Of a stretch of 52,610 nt of DNA, positions 1 to 6,326 are shown in pieces. The position numbers and the translations under genes are program-made. The first letter of the stretch is position 1. Every line of letters starts with the position of its first letter. The notes beneath the pieces are model-generated. The model saw nothing but the letters and a program-made list of their open reading frames with translations. It was not told the DNA's origin and ran no database searches. The DNA is from an uncultured Eubacteriales bacterium (GTDB lineage: Bacteria > Bacillota > Clostridia > Oscillospirales > CAG-272), in contig URAP01000012.1 in NCBI GenBank assembly GCA_900545935.1, positions 1 through 52,610 on the forward strand, given 5' to 3'.

Positions 1-328
1 AGATCTGATACATCAGACGGTACTTTTTGCCGTGCTTTTTTGCCGTCCAATACGGAACCTCTTTTACAAACCGGACAACATCCTCCGGGTCGGTGGGTGC
101 CATATCCATAAAATCGTCCTCGACCTTTTCCATGCAGTATGCGGTCGACTCAATAATCAGCTCGTCAAGGTTTTTGAAATACGAATAAAGATTTGCTTTA
201 GTGCATCCGCACGCATCAGCCAGCGCTTTAATTCCCGTGCCCGTCAGCCCGTTTTCCGCGTAACACTCAAAGCATTTTTCCATTAGTTCACGCTTTCGCT
301 CATTGTGCTGTTGCTCGGTTGTTTTCAT
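1..328 (-). CDS. TetR-family transcriptional regulator, C-terminus cut off by the window edge
   Basis: The reverse strand from an ATG at 328 encodes about 109 residues running off the left edge without a stop. Residues ~13-56 form a TetR_N helix-turn-helix: a helix with YAENGLTGTGIKALAD, a recognition helix CTKANLYSYFKNLDELI, then the usual acidic third helix. A good ribosome site (AAAGGAG) lies 9 bases upstream of the ATG. The ligand-binding C-terminal domain is outside the window, so the effector cannot be guessed. TetR proteins usually repress their own or adjacent efflux or enzyme genes; any target probably lies further left. Family call is firm, function unknown. Confidence 0.85.
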   Translation of the reverse strand, partial: MKTTEQQHNERKRELMEKCFECYAENGLTGTGIKALADACGCTKANLYSYFKNLDELIIESTAYCMEKVEDDFMDMAPTDPEDVVRFVKEVPYWTAKKHGKKYRLMYQI

Positions 329-371
329 GTTGCTTCGCTCCTTTGTATGTACCGACCGTTCGTTTATGATT

Positions 372-400
372 ATTATAGCATAGAATTGTGATAATTTCAA
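372..400 (-). promoter_or_regulatory. Sigma-A promoter of the TetR gene, with a possible operator
   Basis: On the minus strand TTGAAA (395-400) and a perfect TATAAT (372-377) are 17 bases apart. Just downstream, at 353-362, is the imperfect palindrome CGACCGTTCG, between the -10 and the ribosome site, where a TetR protein could bind for autorepression. The promoter is clear; the operator is inference. Confidence 0.8.
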
Positions 401-419
401 GAGCAGTCTGCAAAAAAGA

Positions 420-864
420 GTGATAAAAAGTGGCAGTCCTACGTCTGTTGACTGTCCCATCCGTTATGTATTATCTTTTGATACGGGCGAAAAGTGCCGA
501 CAAGCCCTTGATTTCTCGGTAGTTGCCTTTTTGAAGCCCAAACTGTCGGGGTATGCACGGCAGTCCCGGCTTCCGCTGTGCCCGGCTGCACCGGAGCGCT
601 TGTCTCCGGAGGCACTGTTTCGGACGATGCCGACGATACTTCCGTCGGTACTGTATTCCGCTTGAAACGAATTCGCCGGAGAGTGCGTATTTACAGGAGA
701 CTATGACAACGGTGCTGCCCTCCTCAGCCGCATTGAGCTTACGGAATACTTTTTGTAAACAAAGACATTCGTGAGTATCGGTATAAAAAACTCCCCGAAC
801 CGCCGTTTTCAACGCTGCGTTGAGCGGCATTGCCGTTTTGTTGCTATGCATGCGGGTGGGTTTG
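420..864. other. Intergenic stretch with no convincing gene; possible decayed coding sequence on the minus strand
   Basis: No frame here has both a plausible start with ribosome site and protein-like composition. On the minus strand, about 780-675 reads like protein (VIVSCKYALSGEF) and, after a change of frame, about 665-530 reads as a Thr/Ser/Pro/Glu-rich linker (TEVSSASSETVPPETSAPV). This could be the remnant of an exported protein broken by a frameshift, or chance. Confidence 0.2.
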
Positions 865-873
865 TGATATAAT
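865..873 (+). promoter_or_regulatory. Extended -10 promoter of the XRE gene
   Basis: TGaTATAAT at 865-873 is a perfect extended -10, 32 bases before the ATG at 906. No good -35 hexamer is visible at the normal distance, as expected for an extended -10 promoter. Confidence 0.6.
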
Positions 874-905
874 ATGTATGGAAATAAAGCGCGGAGGTTA
901 AAACG

Positions 906-1685
906 ATGTGTAGAGCAACAGAAACAATGGGAATGATCATCCGTCGCCTGAGGCGCGAGCACGGCTTGACTCAGGAGGAGCTTGCGGCGAGTATAGGCGT
1001 GACGGCGCAGGCGGTCTCCAAATGGGAAAAGGATCTCGGAATGCCGGATATCTCTCAGATCGTGCCGCTTGCGGGAGCTTTCAATGTGCGGACCGATGTG
1101 CTTTTCGGACTCGAAGTCGACGGAGCGGACGCTGCGATAGAACGCGCCGCCGCACTCGAGAGGGAAGCGGGGTACAGCGCAGAGGAGAGCGTCGGACTGT
1201 GGCGCGAGCTGAAAAGACTCTATCCGCGTAACTGCGGCGTGCGCTTCCGCCTTGCCGGTGCACTCTTGCGGTGCGGTGATCATAAAAGGGCGGCGGAGCA
1301 GTACGAGTATATTTTAGGAGAGTGTACCGACGGCGAGCTGCGCGCAAAAACGCTTGATATGCTTTGCTTTTGCTATCATAATATCGGCGATACCGAGAAT
1401 GCCGTTCGGGTAGCAATGCTGTGCCCTTCGGTGCGGATAAACCGCCACTCGCTGCTTGCCAAGATCGGCGGATATGAAAAGCATAACGAGGTCAATGACG
1501 AGCTTATGCAGTGGTGCATCTGCGAAATATGTCTGTGCGTCATGCGCACCGGATACCCGAGCGCCGCAGAACGGCATGCGGCACTGATCCGCGCTCTGCA
1601 TACGGTCGACGCGCTGTACGGAAATAATAGACCCGAGCGGGTTAATACCTTGTATACAGAGATGGCGCAGGAGACGGGAGGATGA
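906..1685 (+). CDS. XRE-family helix-turn-helix regulator with TPR-like C-terminal region
   Basis: A 259-residue protein. Residues ~8-65 are a lambda-repressor/Cro type HTH (IIRRLRREHGLTQEELAASI, then GVTAQAVSKWEKDLGMPDI), the standard XRE DNA-binding domain. Residues ~85-160 look like tetratricopeptide helices (LWRELKRLYPRNCGVRFRLA, YEYILGE), probably for dimerisation or peptide binding. Start chosen at 906 because GGAGG sits 9 bases upstream; no membrane segment is visible. It stands alone between intergenic stretches, so its regulon cannot be inferred from neighbours. XRE-TPR regulators in Firmicutes often act on adjacent or quorum-related genes, but nothing here identifies a target. Confidence 0.85.
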   Translation: MCRATETMGMIIRRLRREHGLTQEELAASIGVTAQAVSKWEKDLGMPDISQIVPLAGAFNVRTDVLFGLEVDGADAAIERAAALEREAGYSAEESVGLWRELKRLYPRNCGVRFRLAGALLRCGDHKRAAEQYEYILGECTDGELRAKTLDMLCFCYHNIGDTENAVRVAMLCPSVRINRHSLLAKIGGYEKHNEVNDELMQWCICEICLCVMRTGYPSAAERHAALIRALHTVDALYGNNRPERVNTLYTEMAQETGG

Positions 1686-1832
1686 AAAGGAAGAAGGACA
1701 GAAAATCTATCGGAGAGTAGAAGAAAAAAGTCGAGAGCGGGAGAAATCGCGAGAGACAAAAATAAATCCACCTCAAATTCACCCCGCGAGCAATTATCGT
1801 GGCGTATTTCGGGATAATAATTAAAATGAACA

Positions 1833-1878
1833 AACGAGGCTGCCGCAAAACGCGAAAACGCATAGCGACAGCCCCGTC
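1833..1878 (-). terminator. Probable terminator downstream of the AT-rich gene at 1886-2413
   Basis: Arms 1833-1846 and 1865-1878 pair at 11 of 14 positions around an 18-base loop. Read on the minus strand the hairpin is followed by the T-rich stretch GTTTGTTCATTTT. It sits 8 bases past the stop of the minus-strand gene and probably also ends transcripts coming from the XRE side. Confidence 0.5.
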
Positions 1879-1885
1879 AAATCAG

Positions 1886-2413
1886 TTATTTTTCAAATTT
1901 GTCTAATCCGATAGATACTCCAAGCAAATAGTATGCAGAAAGAAGTTTTGAATTGTATATTTCTATGTTTGGATCTTTCTTGTAGTTTTTAATCAATTCA
2001 TCCCAAAATGGGACAATATAATGACGAAAACTATCCCATTCTTCAAATGAAATATTCAAATTATCTTTTAGCACCAGCAAAAGCGCTTTATAAGAAGATT
2101 CAACATCGGAAAGCTTTTCAAAAACATCTCCGGAAATAACGGATCGTTTATCTACACAAGCATAGTGGGCAAGAATCAATCCTATTTGGAGGTTTGATGC
2201 AGCTAAAGAATAATAAAAATCAAAAGATCTGTTTTTTAAATTTGGCTATGATTTTAGACCTTCTGCAATAAAAGGATTACCAATTTCAATTAATCCTTCG
2301 TGCAAAATAAAACCTTTGTTGGCAAATCTCTTTTTCTGTGCCAAATCATGAAGTGTATTAATTGAAGATACGAAAAACTCTTGCGGAGATTTCTTTCTAA
2401 AAAACAATTCCAT
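1886..2413 (-). pseudogene. Unrecognised 175-residue protein gene interrupted by an in-frame TAG
   Basis: From the ATG at 2413 the frame reads MELFFRKKSPQEFFVSSIN through residue 55, meets TAG at 2246-2248, then continues without any frame change for 119 more residues to a TAA at 1886. Both halves have the same Phe/Leu/Lys/Asn-rich composition and read as one helical soluble protein; I do not recognise a family. A weak ribosome site (AAAGGGG) lies just before the ATG. The DNA is far more AT-rich than the surroundings, suggesting transfer. TAG is used as a normal stop in this genome (queA ends 18589-18591 in TAG, and so does the S4-domain gene at 23777), so readthrough is unlikely. A nonsense mutation or a sequencing error is the simplest reading. 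Confidence 0.6.
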
Positions 2414-2527
2414 CACCCCTTTTGGCGCGTTATTAAACTGTGTTTCAAATCAAAAATAGCTTTAAAGGCAGTATAGGTAGATGTATTTAAAATACGAAAC
2501 CGAAAAAACGAATTGAGCGCATACATT

Positions 2528-2881
2528 TTATTTGAATTCAAATAGTTCTGGCATGCAAATATCAATTTGCGTTATGTGTTCTTTTTCAGTTTTAATCAAG
2601 ATTATACACGATGGAGATTCTTTGTCGTCTTGGAACATCAGTGCAGCCTCTTGGCCAAAATATGGGTTCAATATTGTGGCTCTTTTTGCAATAACAATGC
2701 TTCCTGCTTCGGAAATTCGTTTAGACTTGGTAATAAGATAATCACAAATTTTATTGCCACCGACCATTTCATCAAAAACCCATTGAGATGTATATTTGCA
2801 ATCATCCGATAAATACGGGCGTAATGGCAAAAAATCATTTTTATTATAACATTCAATCAATAACCCCAATAAATCGCTCAT
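2528..2881 (-). CDS. Small NTF2/SnoaL-like protein (tentative)
   Basis: A 117-residue protein starting at ATG 2881, chosen because AAAGGA lies about 10 bases upstream; a longer frame to 2914 has no ribosome site. The pattern LIECYNKNDFLPLRPYLSDD, followed by a conserved-looking aromatic segment (YTSQWVFDEMVGGNKICDYL) and C-terminal beta strands ending in CMPELFEFK, resembles the NTF2-like (SnoaL) cone fold, a scaffold used by many small enzymes and ligand-binding proteins. No catalytic residues can be named. It lies in AT-rich DNA directly downstream of the tRNA terminator, and no promoter is evident between them. Fold call is by resemblance only. Confidence 0.5.
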   Translation of the reverse strand: MSDLLGLLIECYNKNDFLPLRPYLSDDCKYTSQWVFDEMVGGNKICDYLITKSKRISEAGSIVIAKRATILNPYFGQEAALMFQDDKESPSCIILIKTEKEHITQIDICMPELFEFK

Positions 2882-2911
2882 GTCTGCAAATTCCTTTCTT
2901 GAGTATATTAA

Positions 2912-2947
2912 CAAAAGCGGATGTTACTGAAACCAGTTACATCCGCT
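2912..2947 (-). terminator. Rho-independent terminator of the tRNA operon
   Basis: On the minus strand a near-perfect 14-base-pair stem (2916-2947, one mismatch) is followed by TTTTGTT. It starts 5 bases after the CCA end of tRNA-fMet, so it ends the tRNA-Leu/tRNA-fMet transcript before the AT-rich islet. Confidence 0.85.
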
Positions 2948-2952
2948 CGAAA

Positions 2953-3028
2953 TGGTTGCGGGGACAGGACTTGAACCTGCGGCCTCCGGGTTATGAGCCC
3001 GACGAGCTACCAACTGCTCTACCCCGCG
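2953..3028 (-). tRNA. Initiator tRNA-fMet (CAU)
   Basis: A 76-nt cloverleaf on the minus strand with encoded CCA. The anticodon loop is CTCATAA (anticodon CAT). Two initiator hallmarks are visible: the acceptor stem begins with C1 opposite A72 (an unpaired first position), and the anticodon stem ends in three G-C pairs (GGG/CCC). It lies 11 bases downstream of tRNA-Leu and shares its promoter. Confidence 0.95.
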
Positions 3029-3039
3029 ATATGTTTATG

Positions 3040-3128
3040 TGGTGCCGGTGACCGGGATCGAACCGGTACGCAACTTTCGTTGCACGGGATTTTAAGTCCC
3101 GGGCGTCTGCCAATTCCGCCACACCGGC
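3040..3128 (-). tRNA. tRNA-Leu (UAA)
   Basis: An 89-nt tRNA on the minus strand with acceptor stem GCCGGTG/CACCGGC, encoded CCA, a long class II variable arm, and anticodon loop CTTAAAA giving anticodon TAA. First gene of a two-tRNA operon with tRNA-fMet. Confidence 0.95.
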
Positions 3129-3168
3129 AAATGGTGCAAACGTCGATCGGTCTTTCGACAACGTCGAT

Positions 3169-3197
3169 ATTATATCACAGAATCGGTTGGATGTCAA
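3169..3197 (-). promoter_or_regulatory. Strong sigma-A promoter of the tRNA-Leu/tRNA-fMet operon
   Basis: On the minus strand TTGACA (3192-3197) and TATAAT (3169-3174) are both perfect and separated by 17 bases; the -10 is also preceded by TGa. It ends 40 bases before the first tRNA base, as expected for a highly expressed stable RNA operon. Confidence 0.9.
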
Positions 3198-3550
3198 TAG
3201 TAAATATTGAAAAAATCGTTTTTGGCGTTTTTTTCGATCGACACAGTTCGCCTGCGCGGCGGAATGAGATGCTTAGCCGCATGGCGGGCGATGGCGCAAT
3301 GACGCAATGAATTGATTGGCGTAATGGAGCATCGAATGTTAGGGAGCCGTGGGCATAGTCGGACGGTAGGCGCGATGGCTATGGCAGGTGACGGCTCGGC
3401 GCTAATGTGTGCGGCATGTATAAAAAACTCAGAATATATGCACATCGCATGTCGCGCGAGCGCTGCGATACGCAGAACGTCGCAGGCTTATGCGGCTTAT
3501 TTATTAGTGTCGCATGCGAGTGACGGACACGGAATACAGCGTATCGCAGA
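3198..3550. other. Intergenic region with no recognised gene
   Basis: From the tRNA promoter to the tandem repeats I see no frame with a start site and protein-like composition. Frames that stay open here are short and run into tRNA sequence or repeats. Confidence 0.6.
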
Positions 3551-3655
3551 GCGAACGGTCATCGCAGAAAGCACGACAGCCACAAGCGAACGGTCATCGC
3601 AGAAAGTACGACAGCCACAAGCGAACGGTCATCACGGAAAGTAAGGCAACCGCAA
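3551..3655. repeat. Three tandem copies of a 35-bp repeat
   Basis: Units start at 3551, 3586 and 3621. Copies 1 and 2 differ at one position and copy 3 is more diverged; a partial fourth (CCGAACGG) follows at 3656. Each begins GCGAACGGTCATC. The unit length is not a multiple of three, no gene covers the repeats, and there are no unique spacers, so this is not CRISPR. It lies beyond the 3-prime end of the DUF4037 gene. Confidence 0.85.
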
Positions 3656-3711
3656 CCGAACGGCTGCAGCGTGGGCATGACATCGTGCGGAAGAGTACCG
3701 AGCGGCGGGTG

Positions 3712-4638
3712 TCAGTCGGTCCCGAGCGGCATATTTCTTATCTGTTCTGTTTTTATATTATCGTTCACCGCGTATGCGTACGGCTCGAGGTAATCGCCGA
3801 GCTGCGGCGCGAGCTTTTGCTCTACGAGCCAGTCTATGACCGTGCTGCTCAGCTGTTCAATGCACTCAAAGCAGCTGCGTGCATCATTTACCGCGAGGGT
3901 AGGGAGCTCATCGAGCAGGGAAGCCTCGAGCGCCCATTCGCGCTGCTCGCGTGCGGCGCGCGCCGTCCACTTATAGTACGGTGCCCAGCGCCCGCTGACA
4001 AGGCAGATGAGCGAGGCATAGCGCTCGGAAAAGCGGGAGAGCGAGATCATGGCAGCGGCCTTTTCGCCGTGGTCGATGCATCTGCCGAAATTATACTGAC
4101 CGTACTGTGCAAGCGCGAGCAGGTGCGAGGCAAGCCGCTTCAGCCGAACATCCTCCGGCATGCCGTGGAGCAGAGCTTCGCGAATACGTGTAAACTCTCC
4201 GAGCGGATCGGTGAACACAGCTCCGTTTGTTGCTTCCGCAAATGCCGCTGCGGGTGTGAAGTACCACTCCTGCCAGCGCTCGGGAATGATTATTCCGCCG
4301 AGTGTGTTTCGGTAAAAGTCGGATATGCGCATCACACCGCGGCATTCCTCTGCGGCGCTGCGCTTGCTCTGCGAGACTCCGAGATATTCGTGCGGCAGCT
4401 TTGAATATGCCCGGAAAAGGCGAAATCCGATCTTCTGCTCGTCCTCGTCGGTGAGAAACATACAGAAGCCGGGACCGTAATCGTGGTCGCGTGAAATATC
4501 GTCGTCGTAGCCGAAGCACTCCGAGCCGTGACCGACAAGTCCGACCGCTATCCGATCGCGATATTCGGGGAACTGCTCCGCTATCATCGGCGCGCCGAAT
4601 TCCTCATAGAATCGGCGAGAAAGCTCAAGCCCCTTCAT
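3712..4638 (-). CDS. DUF4037 nucleotidyltransferase-like protein
   Basis: A 308-residue protein starting MKGLELSRRFYEEFG at 4638. The start overlaps the end of the upstream TPR gene by 14 bases; a longer frame to 4806 is only overlap with that gene. Residues ~28-55 carry the family pattern GHGSECFGYDDDISRDHDYG, a glycine-serine followed by spaced aspartates as in the DNA-polymerase-beta-like nucleotidyltransferase fold that DUF4037 is placed in. The rest is alpha-helical. Substrate and reaction are unknown; transfer of a nucleotide to a protein or small molecule is inference from fold. The overlapping start implies translational coupling with the TPR protein, so the two probably work together. 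Confidence 0.85.
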   Translation of the reverse strand: MKGLELSRRFYEEFGAPMIAEQFPEYRDRIAVGLVGHGSECFGYDDDISRDHDYGPGFCMFLTDEDEQKIGFRLFRAYSKLPHEYLGVSQSKRSAAEECRGVMRISDFYRNTLGGIIIPERWQEWYFTPAAAFAEATNGAVFTDPLGEFTRIREALLHGMPEDVRLKRLASHLLALAQYGQYNFGRCIDHGEKAAAMISLSRFSERYASLICLVSGRWAPYYKWTARAAREQREWALEASLLDELPTLAVNDARSCFECIEQLSSTVIDWLVEQKLAPQLGDYLEPYAYAVNDNIKTEQIRNMPLGTD

Positions 4639-5554
4639 ATATCTTCTTTGCCTCGGCGGCGAGGAGCTCACCGCGCTCTGCCTGGCCGAAGTGCGTGAAG
4701 GACGGAGCGCATTTCGACAGAACAAAGGCGAAGTTTCCGTCCCGTGCAAGCTCTCTGCCGGTGAGTATTTCCCATGCTTCTTCGAGCTCGCTCGCGATAA
4801 GCGCATCGCGCTCGTCGTCCTGCTCGTACATTACCTCGTGCAGCTGCGCGAGGTTGACATAAGAGACCGCAAGCTCGGCGTCGTGCTCTCCGTTGGCGCG
4901 GAGGACGGCTATCGCCTCGCGGTAGTTTCGCTCTGCAGCCTCGCCGCGGCCGAGCGATTCCTCACATGCGGCGCGGTTATTGAAGAGCGCAGCCATGCGA
5001 TAATCGTCCGACGGAAGAACGCTGCGGTATATCTTTTCCGCCTTATCGTAGAGCGGGTAAGCCTCTGCGGCTCTGCCGAACTCGCACAGTGTTGTTGCGG
5101 CATTTATGATAACGGTGGCGATTCCGGCATTTTCCTCAAAGCCCTCGCAGTCGATGAGCCCGAGCGCCTCATATACGGCGGGAACGGCGCGCTCCTCGTC
5201 GCGAAGTCTGCGATACAGTCCTATCTGCTCGCTGCGGATCTGAAGCAGACCTACGGCATCGCCCATCCTCCTTGCCTCGTCCTCCCAGTAGGTGAGTATG
5301 CGGTCGGCGGCGGACAGATCGTTCTCGGCAAATGCCTCATCGAGCCGCTCTATGACCTTGTCGAACGGTACCGTCTCGCGCACGTGCTCATGCGGACGCT
5401 CGCCGTCGCCGCAGCTGTCGCAGCCGCAGCCATGTCCGTTTACGTGCTCATGCTCAGGCTCATGTGTATGGTCGCACTCGTGCGCGTGTGTATGCTCGTG
5501 TTCGCAGCCGCATGTGCATGCGTGCGCGGCGGTGTTTTTATCATCTGTATTCAT
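4625..5554 (-). CDS. TPR protein with a His/Cys-rich, probably metal-binding N-terminus
   Basis: A 309-residue protein from ATG 5554 (GAGG 6 bases upstream). Residues 11-57 contain 12 His and 7 Cys with many acidic residues (HEHTHAHECDHTHEPEHEH, then CGCDSC), a composition typical of zinc, nickel or cobalt binding. From about residue 65 to the end it is helical with tetratricopeptide repeats, clearest at AATTLCEFGRAAEAYPLYDK, LFNNRAACEESLGRGEAAER and SYVNLAQLHEV. No signal peptide or membrane segment. The stop overlaps the start of the DUF4037 gene, so the two form a coupled pair; mscL lies 86 bases upstream on the same strand. TPR domains bind proteins, so a metal-responsive partner or adaptor for the nucleotidyltransferase is a reasonable but untested guess. 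Confidence 0.8.
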   Translation of the reverse strand: MNTDDKNTAAHACTCGCEHEHTHAHECDHTHEPEHEHVNGHGCGCDSCGDGERPHEHVRETVPFDKVIERLDEAFAENDLSAADRILTYWEDEARRMGDAVGLLQIRSEQIGLYRRLRDEERAVPAVYEALGLIDCEGFEENAGIATVIINAATTLCEFGRAAEAYPLYDKAEKIYRSVLPSDDYRMAALFNNRAACEESLGRGEAAERNYREAIAVLRANGEHDAELAVSYVNLAQLHEVMYEQDDERDALIASELEEAWEILTGRELARDGNFAFVLSKCAPSFTHFGQAERGELLAAEAKKIYEGA

Positions 5555-5640
5555 TGTTTACCTCATTATACGTTTGCCGTGTGCTGTCCGTCATATTCAA
5601 GTATGGGCGAGGAGGTACAAGCCTTCCCCGCCCGTTGCTT

Positions 5641-6117
5641 TTATTTTTCTTCTTCCTTTTTCAGCAGGTCGCGGATCTCGGTAAGGAGCTTTATATCCTC
5701 GGAGGGCTCTTCTTCCTTTTCCTCCTCGGCTTCTTCCTCTTGCTTCTTTTTCAGCAGCTTTGCGGATGCCTCCTCCATCTTTTTCTTGATATTCATCATA
5801 ATGCGGAGAAAGAGGAAGAGCGACAGCGCTATCACGAAAAAGTCGATAACGCACTGCAGAAAATTACCGTATGTAAGCGCGACCTCTGCGCGGACAACCT
5901 CTCCTGCCTCGTTCAGCTCTGCGGGGCGGAGCACTGCTTTGAGGTCGGTCAGGTTGACGTTTCCGGTGATAAGGCTGATAAACGGGGTGATAACGTCGGC
6001 GACGAAGGACGAGACGATCTTTCCGAATGCAGAACCGATCACAACGCCGAGCGCCATGTCGATGACATTTCCCTTCATGGCGAATTCCTTAAAGTCTGAG
6101 AAGAATTTTTTCAACAT
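5641..6117 (-). CDS. mscL: Large-conductance mechanosensitive channel MscL
   Basis: A 158-residue protein; MscL is usually 130-150. The N-terminal helix FSDFKEFAMKGNVIDMALGVVIGSAFGKIV is diagnostic (amphipathic S1 then the pore-lining TM1), followed by a periplasmic loop and TM2 (~residues 88-108, FFVIALSLFLFL). The C-terminal cytoplasmic bundle is extended and strongly Lys/Glu-rich (residues ~110-158). It forms a homopentameric membrane pore that opens under membrane tension to release solutes during hypo-osmotic shock. AAAGGA lies 11 bases before the ATG. The leader carries a hairpin and its own promoter; the TPR gene follows downstream on the same strand and may be co-transcribed. Confidence 0.97.
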   Translation of the reverse strand: MLKKFFSDFKEFAMKGNVIDMALGVVIGSAFGKIVSSFVADVITPFISLITGNVNLTDLKAVLRPAELNEAGEVVRAEVALTYGNFLQCVIDFFVIALSLFLFLRIMMNIKKKMEEASAKLLKKKQEEEAEEEKEEEPSEDIKLLTEIRDLLKKEEEK

Positions 6118-6147
6118 ATGCTGTACATCCTTTCAGTGATATTTCGC

Positions 6148-6182
6148 GCGTCGGCGCATTATAGGCGGAGATATGCCGACGC
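6148..6182 (-). other. Hairpin in the mscL 5-prime leader
   Basis: GCGTCGGC (6148-6155) pairs perfectly with GCCGACGC (6175-6182) around a 19-base loop. It lies between the mscL promoter and ribosome site, so it is transcribed. No T-tract follows, so it is more likely a leader structure than a terminator. Confidence 0.5.
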
Positions 6183-6206
6183 TCGCGGTATATATTCCTC
6201 CGCAGT

Positions 6207-6235
6207 ATTATAATTCATTTTTTGATTTATATCAA
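6207..6235 (-). promoter_or_regulatory. Promoter of mscL
   Basis: On the minus strand TTGATA (6230-6235) and TATAAT (6207-6212) are 17 bases apart. Transcription would start about 80 bases before the mscL ATG and include the hairpin at 6148-6182. Confidence 0.75.
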
Positions 6236-6264
6236 GGGGATTCGACATAATTTATATATGATTT

Positions 6265-6300
6265 ATGTCAAATATGTCAAACATGTCAAACATGTCAAAC
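6265..6300. repeat. Four tandem 9-bp repeats, each containing TTGACA on the minus strand
   Basis: ATGTCAAAT followed by three copies of ATGTCAAAC. On the minus strand each unit contains the consensus -35 hexamer TTGACA, repeated every 9 bases, upstream of the mscL promoter and just past the mnmA stop. Confidence 0.9.
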
Positions 6301-6326
6301 ATATCGTCGGTACGCCGCGCCGCTCT

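Noticed and set aside
471..1283. A 270-residue minus-strand frame overlapping the XRE gene
   Set aside because: Most of it is the opposite strand of the XRE gene; no ribosome site at its start.
2246..2248. TAG read as pyrrolysine or by a suppressor in the split gene
   Set aside because: queA and the S4-domain gene in this window end in TAG, and no pyl genes are visible, so standard stop use is more likely.
4691..6139. A 482-residue plus-strand frame across the TPR gene and mscL
   Set aside because: It overlaps two well-supported minus-strand genes and has shadow-like composition rich in Cys, Leu and Ser runs.
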